NCBI RefSeq assembly: GCF_002269385.1
Contig: NZ_CP022957.1
Coordinates: 1,607,001 to 1,671,000 of the forward strand
Direction of reading: 5' to 3'
Length of the DNA stretch: 64,000 bases
Source: Maribacter cobaltidurans
GTDB lineage: Bacteria > Bacteroidota > Bacteroidia > Flavobacteriales > Flavobacteriaceae
Positions 43,289 to 51,700 of this stretch are shown piece by piece. A program made the position numbers and the translations under genes. The number at the start of each line of letters is the position of its first letter. Position 1 is the stretch's first letter. The notes beneath the pieces are model-generated. The model did no database searches. It saw nothing but the letters and a program-made list of their open reading frames with translations, and had not been told where the DNA came from.

Positions 43289-44341
43289 TTAAAGTCCCAA
43301 TATGTTCTTAAGCATTTGCTCATCGATTTCGGTACCGGCAAAATCATCGAAGGTCTTTTCGGTAGCCTCAATAATGTGGTCCTTGATAAAAATGGCACCT
43401 TCCCTTGCTCCTTGCTCCGGACTTTTAATACAACATTCCCATTCCATTACGGCCCATACATCACACCCGTACTGAGTCAATTTGGAAAAAATGGTCTTAA
43501 AATCTATTTGGCCGTCGCCTAAAGAACGATATCTACCGGCACGATTTCCCCAATCGTTATAACCGCCAAAGGCTCCTTTCTTTCCTGTAGGGTTGAACTC
43601 GGAATCCTTCACATGGAAGGATTTAATGAATTCGTGATAGAAATCTATGTATTCTATATAGTCCAACTGTTGTAATACGAAATGACTTGGGTCATATAGG
43701 ATGTTTACCCTTTTGTGGTTATTGGTAGCTTCCAAAAAACGCTCAAAAGTATCCCCATCATGAAGGTCCTCACCAGGATGGATTTCATAACATACATCCA
43801 CGCCCTCCTTGTCAAAATGATTTAAAATGGGCATCCATCTTTTGGCCAATTCCTCAAACCCCATCTCTACCAATCCGGCCGGTCTTTGCGGCCATGGGTG
43901 CATGGTATGCCAAAGAAGAGACCCTGAAAATGTCGCATGGGAAGTTAAGCCCAATCTTCTACTGGCAGTAGCTGCCTTTTTCACCGTTTCTACCGCCCAT
44001 TCCGTTCTTGCTTTTGGGTTATTATGTACATTTTTGGGCGCAAAGGAATCGAACATCAGGTCATATGCCGGGTGCACAGCTACCAATTGTCCCTGTAAGT
44101 GCGTGGAAAGCTCCGTAATCTCCAACCCATAGGAATTTATTTTTCCCTTTAATTCGTCACAATAAGTCTGACTTTCAGCGGCCTTGTCCAAGTCAATAAG
44201 GAAACTTTCCCATGTAGGTATCTGAATTCCTTTATAGCCCAGATCGGCAGCCCATTTACACATGCCGTCCAAGGTGTTGAACGGTGCCTTACTATCTACA
44301 AATTGTGCTAAAAATACTCCTGGCCCTTTAATTGTTTTCAT
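43289..44341 (-). CDS. Sugar phosphate isomerase/epimerase-like TIM barrel
   Basis: A 350-residue xylose-isomerase-type TIM barrel, probably cytoplasmic (no signal peptide). The start at 44341 (MKTIKGPGVFLAQFVD) is fixed by a TACATTTG promoter box that lies inside the longer frame from 44407. Metal ligands of the family are visible: VDVCYEIHPGEDLHDGDTFE (Glu, His), INILYDPSHFVLQQLDY (Asp, His), SFHVKDSEF (His, Asp) and VWAVMEWECCI (Glu). It leads a three-gene unit with the two DUF1080 lipoproteins. Its substrate is probably a keto-sugar made by this locus. Confidence 0.85.
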   Translation of the reverse strand: MKTIKGPGVFLAQFVDSKAPFNTLDGMCKWAADLGYKGIQIPTWESFLIDLDKAAESQTYCDELKGKINSYGLEITELSTHLQGQLVAVHPAYDLMFDSFAPKNVHNNPKARTEWAVETVKKAATASRRLGLTSHATFSGSLLWHTMHPWPQRPAGLVEMGFEELAKRWMPILNHFDKEGVDVCYEIHPGEDLHDGDTFERFLEATNNHKRVNILYDPSHFVLQQLDYIEYIDFYHEFIKSFHVKDSEFNPTGKKGAFGGYNDWGNRAGRYRSLGDGQIDFKTIFSKLTQYGCDVWAVMEWECCIKSPEQGAREGAIFIKDHIIEATEKTFDDFAGTEIDEQMLKNILGL

Positions 44342-44368
44342 TTGTTGTTTTTTATTTTTTAATTCGGA

Positions 44369-44376
44369 CAAATGTA
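44369..44376 (-). promoter_or_regulatory. -7 box of the TIM-barrel/DUF1080 unit
   Basis: The minus strand reads TACATTTG, an exact TAnnTTTG match, 27 bases before the ATG at 44341. Confidence 0.5.
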
Positions 44377-44485
44377 ATTCGCCATTGAAATTCACGATAT
44401 ATATCACGAATTGTTATGGCTCATTTCATACGTAATACTTGATTCTGTTGTTTAAATGGTTGTTAATCTTACAAATAGAAATATG

Positions 44486-44724
44486 CGAATTAATACTATA
44501 TTTAAGAATTCTTTGTACATATCGCCGTTTGCCGATAGTCAATTTATAAATATAGGAAATACCAACAGAAAAAGATAAAAATATAGGGATGAATCGAGAT
44601 AGGGGCCACAATGCACTACTGCCCAAAATGGTACTTATATTGGATTGAAAAATAATGCACTCAAATTATCATAGTAAAGACCTTACATCGGAAATCCAAG
44701 AAAACGTATCGAATTAATACTATA
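44486..44724. repeat. Two copies of a 15-bp direct repeat
   Basis: cgaattaatactata occurs at 44486-44500 and 44710-44724, 224 bp apart, in the region between divergent genes. It is AT-rich, so chance is possible, but both copies flank the promoters of two transcription units. Confidence 0.35.
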
Positions 44725-44733
44725 ATATCACTC

Positions 44734-44753
44734 GTCTAATAACTATATTAGAC
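44734..44753. repeat. Dyad upstream of the ASCH gene
   Basis: gtctaata-acta-tattagac, 8-bp perfect arms, ending 21 bases before the ATG at 44775. Operator or leader hairpin; no T run follows. Confidence 0.4.
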
Positions 44754-44774
44754 CCAACCATTAACGGATATATC

Positions 44775-45233
44775 ATGGAAAACACCTCTGCCAGAAATAT
44801 GTGGGGAGATTATCTGGACAAACATCTTGAGGATGCCTTTCACGAAGCACCTGAAGTGATTCACTTTTGCGATAATGAAACCGATGCCAATAACTGCGCT
44901 GAATTGGTAAAAAATGGTATTAAAAAAGCTACAACCGATTCTCTTTTGGGTCTGCAATATAGAAACGAGCCATTGCCAAAAATAGGAGACTTTAAAGTGG
45001 TAACCAATTGGAAAGGCGAAGCACAATGCATTATACAGCTCACCTCCGTTAAGCTAAAACCCTATTTTAGCATTGATGCTTCCTATGCACAACTGGAAGG
45101 AGAAGGCGACAAGAGTCTAGAATACTGGAAAAAGACCCATTGGGATTATTATACTAGGGAACTAGAACCTTTTGGCCGCGTACCAAGGGAAAGTATGATC
45201 TTGGTATGCCAGGAGTTTGAGAGAATATTCTAA
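44775..45233 (+). CDS. ASCH-domain protein
   Basis: A 152-residue ASCH-fold protein (MENTSARNMWGDYLDKHLED; DTDANN-type acidic stretch; LLGLQYRNEPLPKIGDFKVV; CIIQLTSVKLKPY; RESMILVCQEFERIF). ASCH proteins are RNA- or nucleotide-binding, PUA-related; some act as amidohydrolases on modified nucleosides. It is a lone plus-strand gene inserted between two minus-strand sugar units and seems unrelated to them. A strong bidirectional terminator follows three bases after the stop. Confidence 0.85.
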   Translation: MENTSARNMWGDYLDKHLEDAFHEAPEVIHFCDNETDANNCAELVKNGIKKATTDSLLGLQYRNEPLPKIGDFKVVTNWKGEAQCIIQLTSVKLKPYFSIDASYAQLEGEGDKSLEYWKKTHWDYYTRELEPFGRVPRESMILVCQEFERIF

Positions 45234-45235
45234 AT

Positions 45236-45267
45236 AAAAAGGACCGGTGAGTAGCCGGTCCTTTTTT
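45236..45267. terminator. Bidirectional terminator
   Basis: aaaaggaccgg-N7-ccggtcctttt, 11-bp stem with A and T runs. It ends the ASCH gene and the minus-strand unit 45284-49160. Confidence 0.9.
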
Positions 45268-45283
45268 TAAATGGGTTTATTAA

Positions 45284-46423
45284 TTAATCCTCTAAATTCA
45301 CCCAAGTATTTCCATTTTTATTTGATTCTACTGTAGAAATAATAAAATCCATACCTCTTACACCGTCTATAATCGTGGGGAATTCCCCATCGTTATATTT
45401 TTCTCCTCGTATCGCCCTTGCAGCTCCCAAATAGATGTTGGCCATGGAATCAAATATACCTTCAGGGTGTCCTGGTGGCAATTTAGTTCCGTCCAAAGAC
45501 AGTTCGGTATTATACGCATGTCCTGGTTTGTAAATCTGTACAGGTTCCGTATCACTTAATTTATAAAGAAAATTGGGATTTTCCTGTTCCCAGACAAAAG
45601 CTCCTTTTTCGCCATAAATACGAATGGCCAGTCCGTTTTCCTCTCCCGTAGCAACCTGACTACCACGAATAACTCCTTTAACATTGTCTCCCATTCTAAT
45701 GAGTACCGTACCGTCTACATCCATTTGGTTGTCGTCGTACAGATAATTAAAATCACACAAAAGCGATTTTACTTTAAGACCGGTAGTGTATTCTACCATA
45801 TTGAATGCATGCACCCCAATATCACCCATACAAGAACTTATTCCGGCCTTTTTGGGGTCCAGTCTCCAGACGGAGTTTCGTTTGTCCTTGTCATGGATTA
45901 TTTCATTGATCCAACCCTGATAGTACCTCGCATCTACCTTATGTATTTTGCCCAAAGCACCGGCTTTGATCATTTCCCTCATTTGGCGTACCATAGGATA
46001 ACCCGTATAGGTATGTGTCAAAGCAAATACAGCACCTGATTTTTGTTGCGCTTCCAATAAAATTTTAGCCTCTTCCAAAGTAGTTGTCATAGGCTTTTCA
46101 CATATAACATGAAAACCGTTGTCCAATAACTTTTTGGCCATTGGAAAGTGCAAGAAGTTAGGGGTTAGCACGGAACATACTTGTATACGTTCATCTTCCG
46201 GCAATTTCATTTCTTCCTCTACCAAGGTGTCAAAATCCTTGTAGACCCTATTCAGGGGAATATCTATTTCCTTGGCAAAAGCCACATTATCCTCATAATT
46301 AGGGTTAAAAACTGCTCCCGTTATCTGATAATTATCATTGATATGGGAAGCTACCCTATGCAATACTCCAATAAGAGAATCTCCTCCTCCTCCTAAAATT
46401 CCTAATCTAATTTTCTTTGGCAT
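45284..46423 (-). CDS. Gfo/Idh/MocA-family oxidoreductase
   Basis: A 379-residue NAD(P)-dependent oxidoreductase. Rossmann fold: IRLGILGGGGDSLIGVLHRV; cofactor/active-site motif VICEKPMTTTLEEAKILLEA (conserved EKP); C-terminal Gfo/Idh/MocA domain with GVHAFNMVEYTTGL and GIFDSMANIYLGAAR. No signal peptide, so it is cytoplasmic. It can interconvert hydroxyl and keto groups on sugars, for example reduce an imported 3-keto sugar. It ends the four-gene minus unit with the MFS permease, DinB and Tat-exported TIM barrel. Confidence 0.9.
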   Translation of the reverse strand: MPKKIRLGILGGGGDSLIGVLHRVASHINDNYQITGAVFNPNYEDNVAFAKEIDIPLNRVYKDFDTLVEEEMKLPEDERIQVCSVLTPNFLHFPMAKKLLDNGFHVICEKPMTTTLEEAKILLEAQQKSGAVFALTHTYTGYPMVRQMREMIKAGALGKIHKVDARYYQGWINEIIHDKDKRNSVWRLDPKKAGISSCMGDIGVHAFNMVEYTTGLKVKSLLCDFNYLYDDNQMDVDGTVLIRMGDNVKGVIRGSQVATGEENGLAIRIYGEKGAFVWEQENPNFLYKLSDTEPVQIYKPGHAYNTELSLDGTKLPPGHPEGIFDSMANIYLGAARAIRGEKYNDGEFPTIIDGVRGMDFIISTVESNKNGNTWVNLED

Positions 46424-46471
46424 GTTGTAATCGTATTTTAAGTTTTAAGGCTTTTAAATTATGTAAAAATT

Positions 46472-47704
46472 CTAAGATTGGTAGTCGATTTTCTCTGATT
46501 TAAACAAAAGAGCGAATAAAATCGACACAACTAAGGCAAATCCTGCGGGATAAAGCCAAATTGAATCCCAAATATGCATTCCGTCACTTAGCAAATAGTT
46601 ATTGGATATTTTACCGGCTATCCAAAACCCTATTAACATTCCCACCCCATAAGTAGCCAGGGTAATCAACCCTTGTGCAGAGCTTTTGTATTTGGGTCCG
46701 GCTTTGCTATCGGTATATATTTGTCCTGAAACGAAAAAGAAATCGTAACATATTCCATGCAAGGCAATTCCAATGAGCAGCATAAATTCCAAATCACCAA
46801 CGTCCCCATAGGCAAAAAGGAGATAACGGACGAACCAGGCCAGCATAGCCACCATTATGGTTTTTTTAAACCCGAACCGGGAAAAGAAATAGGGCAGCAA
46901 CAACAGAAATAGAATTTCAGAAAGCTGACCTAGGGTCATTTTTCCCGTAGGACTCTCCATGCCCACCTCCACTAAAAAAGGATTTGCATTTTGATAATAG
47001 AAAGCCAATGGAATACAAATGAGAATGGAGGATATAAAAAAGATCAAAAAATTTCGGTCCTTGAAAAGGCCCAGGGCATCCAGCCCCAGAATATCCCTTA
47101 AGGTCAACTTTTCATTATTCCCTTTGGCCTTTGGTGGTGTTTTAGGCAGGGTAAAACTGAAAAAACCCAGAAATATGGATGCGATGGAGGTCATTATAAA
47201 AGTGTTTTTCAACAATCCCTGCGTAATTCCGGAACTGGAGTCCCATCTAAAAAGGTAACTGATCAATACACCGGCAATAATCCATCCCAGGGTTCCAAAG
47301 ACCCTTACCAAAGAGAACTCTTTTGCAGGATCGGTCATTTGGTTAAAAGAAACGGAATTGACCAAGGCCAGAGTAGGCATATACAAAATCATATATCCCA
47401 GGACATAAGGGTAAAAAAGATCGAAGGAAGTAGTCTTGTACATTAAAAACAAAAGGCCCGCCCCGATTAAATGAAGTACACCCAAAATTCGTTCGGCATT
47501 AAAATACCTATCGGCAATCAATCCTATTACAAAAGGGGCAATGATTGCACCCCAGGATTGTGTGGAGAACGCCAACGCAATTTCCCCATCCGTTGCGTTA
47601 ATATTGTTTCCTAGAAAAGTACCAAGGGTAACGAACCAGCCTCCCCATATAAAGAATTCAAGGAACATCATCAAACAAAGCTGCATTCTAACTCCCAAGT
47701 TCAT
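46472..47704 (-). CDS. Nucleoside:H+ symporter-type MFS permease
   Basis: A 410-residue inner-membrane transporter with about 12 helices, MFS type. The N terminus (MNLGVRMQLCLMMFLEFFIW, GGWFVTLGTFLGNNINA) and VIGLIADRYFNAERILG match the nucleoside:proton symporter group found in many Bacteroidota sugar loci, where the substrate is more likely a sugar derivative than a nucleoside. In this operon it could import the keto-sugar or its product. It follows DinB by 6 bases and precedes the oxidoreductase by 48. Confidence 0.87.
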   Translation of the reverse strand: MNLGVRMQLCLMMFLEFFIWGGWFVTLGTFLGNNINATDGEIALAFSTQSWGAIIAPFVIGLIADRYFNAERILGVLHLIGAGLLFLMYKTTSFDLFYPYVLGYMILYMPTLALVNSVSFNQMTDPAKEFSLVRVFGTLGWIIAGVLISYLFRWDSSSGITQGLLKNTFIMTSIASIFLGFFSFTLPKTPPKAKGNNEKLTLRDILGLDALGLFKDRNFLIFFISSILICIPLAFYYQNANPFLVEVGMESPTGKMTLGQLSEILFLLLLPYFFSRFGFKKTIMVAMLAWFVRYLLFAYGDVGDLEFMLLIGIALHGICYDFFFVSGQIYTDSKAGPKYKSSAQGLITLATYGVGMLIGFWIAGKISNNYLLSDGMHIWDSIWLYPAGFALVVSILFALLFKSEKIDYQS

Positions 47705-47710
47705 ACCAAG

Positions 47711-48154
47711 CTATCTTTTATAGAACACATAGTCCAAGACCAGCGGCTCCAAACCATTGTTTCTAAAATCGACTGCAATTTGCCCTCTGTGATTGGTGGA
47801 ATGATTAATGATATGGAATAGTATATCTTTTAAATTGTTGGTGAATAACCTACCTTCTGAATTTTCGTAGTCTATACGTTTTTCAAAACTATCCGCATTT
47901 GTAATAATCTCGAAGGAACTCCTTTGGTTTTCATAATGGATATCTGACCAATCCTTAGTATCATGTATATCCCAAACATTAAATTCGGCCGTATTCCCAT
48001 TAATACGTGAGTTCCAAATATGATGGGCATTTAGTATATGACTAAAAAGTTTCTGGGTATTGTCAGGAACCTTTTGCAATTCGATACTTTGGGTGATTAT
48101 CCTTTTGTTACAAAAGAAATTATAATCGAACAACTCGTTAAAGAATGCTTTCAT
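47711..48154 (-). CDS. DinB-family (four-helix, metal-binding) protein
   Basis: A 147-residue all-helical protein of the DinB/YfiT superfamily. Conserved metal-ligand histidines are seen in LFSHILNAHHIWNSRI and LFHIINHSTNHRGQIAVDF. DinB-fold proteins include thiol-dependent transferases and hydrolases; the role here is unknown. It lies in the sugar operon, 13 bases after the TIM barrel gene and 6 before the permease gene, so it is co-transcribed and may act in the same pathway. Confidence 0.85.
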   Translation of the reverse strand: MKAFFNELFDYNFFCNKRIITQSIELQKVPDNTQKLFSHILNAHHIWNSRINGNTAEFNVWDIHDTKDWSDIHYENQRSSFEIITNADSFEKRIDYENSEGRLFTNNLKDILFHIINHSTNHRGQIAVDFRNNGLEPLVLDYVFYKR

Positions 48155-48167
48155 AAAAAACAGAGAG

Positions 48168-49160
48168 TTAAACCACTTCCTTTGCCGCTTTTAACAATAA
48201 GTCCCTGGTCGCAATGATACCTTCTTCCTCGCTGAGCTCATTACCTTCATATTCCACTCCAATAAAACCAGTATAACCGTTGTCCTTGACCATTTGCAAC
48301 ATTTTTACATAGTCTATATTCTCTTCGTTACCGTTGGCATCGAATACATTGGACTTTGCGCTTACTGCCTTGGCATAAGGCATAAGTTCCTTTACACCTT
48401 TATATTTATCGTAGGACTCCGCACAATCCCAACTATCGGGTTTTCTGGTGATACAGAAATTTCCAAAATCGGGCAATGTACCAACGTTGTCCATAGCCAC
48501 CATCTTCATTACCTCGGCGTGCAACGCTCCGTTCGAGGATAATCCGCCATGGTTTTCCACCAAGATGTTGATATTTTTATCTTTGGCGTAGGTAGCCAGT
48601 TTCGTTAGACCATCTACGGAGTTTTTCTTCCATTCTTCTGGATCATTACTGCCGGAAAGGTTTACACGAATGGCATGGCATCCCATTGCGGCGGCGGCGT
48701 CTACCCATTTTTTATGTTTTTCCACGGTCTCATTACGTTCCGTTTCATCACTTACCGCAAGCTCACCTTGACGATCAATCATGATCAAGACATTTTTCAT
48801 ACCATGTTTTTTGGCTTCGGCGTTACTTTTTTCAATAAAAGCGGCCATAGCTTCTTCAGAATAATTAGCGTCGGACAATTCCGGATCATATAATTGGCTT
48901 ACATATTCCAAGCCTGTAAATCCCCAATTTTTGGCCTTCTCCGCAAATGTATACGGATCCATTCCCTTTTCTCTTATATTTTTATGTAGCGACCATTGCG
49001 CCAGAGATAATTCAAAGAAGGGTTCTTCCATACCGGAAGATTCATCAGGTTCAGTAACAGATTGTTCCTCCTTTTTTGCTTCTTTACAGGCATAAGCCCC
49101 TAAAAAGGTGACTCCTACTCCCGCCGCTGTGGTTTTGGAAATAAATTTTCTTCTCTTCAT
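48168..49160 (-). CDS. Tat-exported sugar isomerase/epimerase-like TIM-barrel lipoprotein
   Basis: A 330-residue protein. The N terminus combines a Tat motif and a lipobox (MKRRKFISKTTAAGVGVTFL then GAYACKEAKK, Cys near residue 25), so it is folded in the cytoplasm and exported to be lipid-anchored. The barrel is of the xylose-isomerase/AP-endonuclease-2 type: FTGLEYVSQLY, NILVENHGGLSSNGALHAEV (Glu, His), GTLPDFGNFCI (Asp), and GVEYEGNELSEEEGI (Glu). It resembles the periplasmic keto-sugar isomerases or hydrolases seen beside DUF1080 genes. It heads the minus-strand unit. Confidence 0.86.
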   Translation of the reverse strand: MKRRKFISKTTAAGVGVTFLGAYACKEAKKEEQSVTEPDESSGMEEPFFELSLAQWSLHKNIREKGMDPYTFAEKAKNWGFTGLEYVSQLYDPELSDANYSEEAMAAFIEKSNAEAKKHGMKNVLIMIDRQGELAVSDETERNETVEKHKKWVDAAAAMGCHAIRVNLSGSNDPEEWKKNSVDGLTKLATYAKDKNINILVENHGGLSSNGALHAEVMKMVAMDNVGTLPDFGNFCITRKPDSWDCAESYDKYKGVKELMPYAKAVSAKSNVFDANGNEENIDYVKMLQMVKDNGYTGFIGVEYEGNELSEEEGIIATRDLLLKAAKEVV

Positions 49161-49226
49161 GACTCAATGTACTATTTTGGTTATGTTATTGATTTTGATA
49201 AAGTTCAGGTCTCCGTATTCAAAGAA

Positions 49227-49255
49227 GCACTACAGTATCTATAACGATGTAGTGC
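49227..49255. promoter_or_regulatory. Dyad in the divergent sugar promoter region
   Basis: gcactaca-N13-tgtagtgc, perfect 8-bp arms, in the 173-bp region between the Tat TIM-barrel gene and the GMC oxidoreductase gene. A candidate operator shared by both units; an 8-bp dyad alone is not unusual. Confidence 0.4.
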
Positions 49256-49333
49256 CATATTCACAATAAGATTAAGCTTTAAATGTATAGAATTAATTTA
49301 ATATTTAATAAATTTAGGGAATAAACAATTTCT

Positions 49334-51052
49334 ATGAGTAAATTTTATTATAACGAAGAACAGGAATCGTACGATGCGATTGTTGTTGGAACTGGGATTA
49401 GCGGTGGTTGGGCTGCTAAAGAGCTATGTGAAAATGGTTTAAAAACATTGGTTCTTGAAAGGGGTAGAATGGTCAAGCATATTGAAGACTATGAGACCGC
49501 TAATAAAGACCCTTGGGATTTTCCGAATGGCGGCGTGGCTACCAAGGAAATTATTGAACAGCAACCCAAGCAGAACAGAACAGGCTATACTACAAGTCAG
49601 GCAAGCCATATGTGGTTCGTAAATGACTTGGAACATCCCTATAATGAAACCAAGCGATTTGATTGGATGCGTGGTTATCATGTTGGCGGTAGATCCCTCC
49701 AGTGGGGGCGACATAGTTATCGCTGGAGTGACATAGACTTCGAAGCCAACAAAAGGGACGGTATTGCTGTGGATTGGCCCGTGCGATACAAGGATATTGC
49801 CCCTTGGTACTCCAAAGTAGAAAATTTTATAGGGGTTAGTGGCGAAGCATTAAACTTGCCCCAGCTTCCGGATAGTGACTTTCTTCCAATGATGGAGTTA
49901 AACTGTGTGGAACAGCATGTTAGGGAAAAGGTAGCAGAAAATTTTGGAGGCCGTGTAATAACCGCCGGAAGGGTGGCCCATATTACGGGTGACAAAAAAT
50001 TTGACGGCAGAACAAAATGTCAGTTCAGGAATAGATGTATAAGAGGATGTCCATTTGGTGGATACTTTAGTAGTCTATCCTCTACACTGCCCGCTGCGGA
50101 GGCAACAGGGAATATGACCTTAAGACCGGATTCCATCGTTCACGAGATTATGTATGACCCAGATACCAAAAGAGCCACAGGAGTAAAGGTAATAGATAGA
50201 GTTACCAAAGAGGCCTATGAATTTAAGTCAAAGGTGATATTCCTTTGTGCATCTGCCATCGCCTCCACCTCTATATTGATGCAATCAAAATCGGATAGAT
50301 TCCCTAATGGTATGGGTAACGATTCCGACCAATTGGGCCGTAACATCATGGACCATCATCTTGGTGTAGGTGCTACTGGAAAATTTGACGGCTTTGAAGA
50401 CAAATATTATAAAGGAAGAAAACCTAACGGTGTCTATATTCCAAGATTTAGAAACTTGGGGGGTGATTCAGACAGAAAAGATTACATACGTGGTTTTGGA
50501 TATCAAGGAGGAGCGAGCCGAGGAAATTGGGAAGATATTGTGTCCGAGTTGTCACACGGAAAAAGCTTGAAAGAAGCTATTACAAAGCCAGGAGGATGGA
50601 CTTTTGGAATTGGAGGATTTGGAGAAATCCTACCTTATGAGGAAAATAGGTTTACCTTGGATTATGACAAAAAGGATCAATGGGGACTACCTACGGTGAC
50701 CTTTGATGCGGAATTTCAGGAAAATGAATACAATATGCGTAAAGACATGCAGGAATCCGCAGTCGAGATGTTGGAAAAATCAGGTCTGCGCGATGTTAAA
50801 GGACATGATAATAAGGATTCCCAAGCCATCGGCCTTGGTATTCATGAAATGGGAACAGCAAGAATGGGTCGCGATAGAAAAACCTCTGTTTTAAATGGAA
50901 ACAATGCTCTCCATGATGTACCCAACGTATATGTAACGGACGGATCTTTTATGACTTCCGCAAATTGTGTAAACCCTTCATTGACATACATGGCATTTTC
51001 AGCGAGAGCCGCTAACCATGCCGCAGAGGAACTTAAAAAAGGAAATATATGA
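49334..51052 (+). CDS. GMC oxidoreductase, FAD subunit (glycoside 3-dehydrogenase candidate)
   Basis: A 572-residue flavoprotein of the glucose-methanol-choline family. N-terminal FAD fold: DAIVVGTGISGGWAAKELCE and KTLVLERGR; a Cys-rich stretch FRNRCIRGCPFGGYFSSLSS; C-terminal catalytic block VYVTDGSFMTSANCVNPSLT and GMC-type LGIHEMGTARMG. There is no signal peptide of its own; the next gene carries a Tat signal, so the pair is probably exported together ('hitchhiker'). Such pairs include gluconate dehydrogenases and glucoside 3-dehydrogenases; given the DUF1080 genes nearby, C3 oxidation of glycosides is the best guess. Confidence 0.88.
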   Translation: MSKFYYNEEQESYDAIVVGTGISGGWAAKELCENGLKTLVLERGRMVKHIEDYETANKDPWDFPNGGVATKEIIEQQPKQNRTGYTTSQASHMWFVNDLEHPYNETKRFDWMRGYHVGGRSLQWGRHSYRWSDIDFEANKRDGIAVDWPVRYKDIAPWYSKVENFIGVSGEALNLPQLPDSDFLPMMELNCVEQHVREKVAENFGGRVITAGRVAHITGDKKFDGRTKCQFRNRCIRGCPFGGYFSSLSSTLPAAEATGNMTLRPDSIVHEIMYDPDTKRATGVKVIDRVTKEAYEFKSKVIFLCASAIASTSILMQSKSDRFPNGMGNDSDQLGRNIMDHHLGVGATGKFDGFEDKYYKGRKPNGVYIPRFRNLGGDSDRKDYIRGFGYQGGASRGNWEDIVSELSHGKSLKEAITKPGGWTFGIGGFGEILPYEENRFTLDYDKKDQWGLPTVTFDAEFQENEYNMRKDMQESAVEMLEKSGLRDVKGHDNKDSQAIGLGIHEMGTARMGRDRKTSVLNGNNALHDVPNVYVTDGSFMTSANCVNPSLTYMAFSARAANHAAEELKKGNI

Positions 51053-51699
51053 TGGATAGAAGAAAAGCACTTAAAAATATGGGACTTGCAATGGGATATA
51101 CCATTGCCACTCCAACATTAATAAGTATAATGCAAAGCTGTAAGGGGGAAACTGTGGCCACTTGGACACCAGAATTTTTAACCCCAGCAGAAGGAGGTGT
51201 ACTTACAAAATTAGTAGATGTGATTCTTCCCAAAACAGAAACGCCATCTGCATCCGAAGTTCAGGTAGATATCTTTATAGATAAGTTCGCCAATGACGTT
51301 ATGAAAAAGGAGGAGCAAGACTTTTTCAGGATGGCCATGGGTAAATTTACGGATAAGGCTTTAATGGATTCTGGCAAAAGTGATGTGGAGGACCTAACAG
51401 TAGAGGACTTAGAACCTGTCCTGGCAGCTGCACTTAAAAACACCAAGGAAGACGAGGCTGAAATGTTTGAATCAATTACATCATATACTGAAGCCGTAGC
51501 TGAAGGAAAAGAAGCAACCTTGGATGATGGAACCAGTAGATTTGCATTTGCGAACAACCTTCGCGGTTTGACCATTTGGGGTTATAAGACTTCAGAATAT
51601 GTAGGTGAGGAAGTATTGGCCTATCTACCGGTACCTGGTGAGTATATCGCTTGTGCGGACACCCAGGAGTTGACGGAAGGCAAAGCATGGTCCCTATAA
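51049..51699 (+). CDS. Gluconate 2-dehydrogenase subunit 3-like small subunit with Tat signal
   Basis: A 216-residue protein that overlaps the GMC gene by four bases (ATGA), with a Tat-type N terminus (MMDRRKALKNMGLAMGYT, with RRKALK) and a helical body typical of the gluconate-2-dehydrogenase subunit 3 family (FLTPAEGGVLTKLVDVILPK at about residue 43; FRMAMGKFTDKALMDSG; GYKTSEYVGEEVLAYLPVPG). It escorts the catalytic subunit through the Tat system and may help with electron transfer. No heme-binding CxxCH motif is present in this or the neighbouring genes, so the electron acceptor is unidentified. Confidence 0.86.
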   Translation: MMDRRKALKNMGLAMGYTIATPTLISIMQSCKGETVATWTPEFLTPAEGGVLTKLVDVILPKTETPSASEVQVDIFIDKFANDVMKKEEQDFFRMAMGKFTDKALMDSGKSDVEDLTVEDLEPVLAAALKNTKEDEAEMFESITSYTEAVAEGKEATLDDGTSRFAFANNLRGLTIWGYKTSEYVGEEVLAYLPVPGEYIACADTQELTEGKAWSL

Positions 51700-51700
51700 A

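Larger units (their letters stand above)
44342..44774. other. 433-bp intergenic region between divergent genes
   Basis: Contains the promoter box for the minus-strand sugar unit (44369-44376), two copies of the 15-mer cgaattaatactata (44486-44500 and 44710-44724), and a dyad gtctaata-acta-tattagac (44734-44753) 21 bases before the ASCH gene. A 66-codon minus frame (44426-44626) shows no signal of being coding. Otherwise I see nothing. Confidence 0.5.

Noticed and set aside
44426..44626. A 66-codon minus frame in the 433-bp gap
   Set aside because: No ribosome or promoter signal, AT-rich and with odd composition; it looks non-coding.
46472..47704. The permease as a true nucleoside transporter
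   Set aside because: The family name is nucleoside symporter, but the operon is about sugars, so a sugar derivative is more likely. Left open in the annotation.
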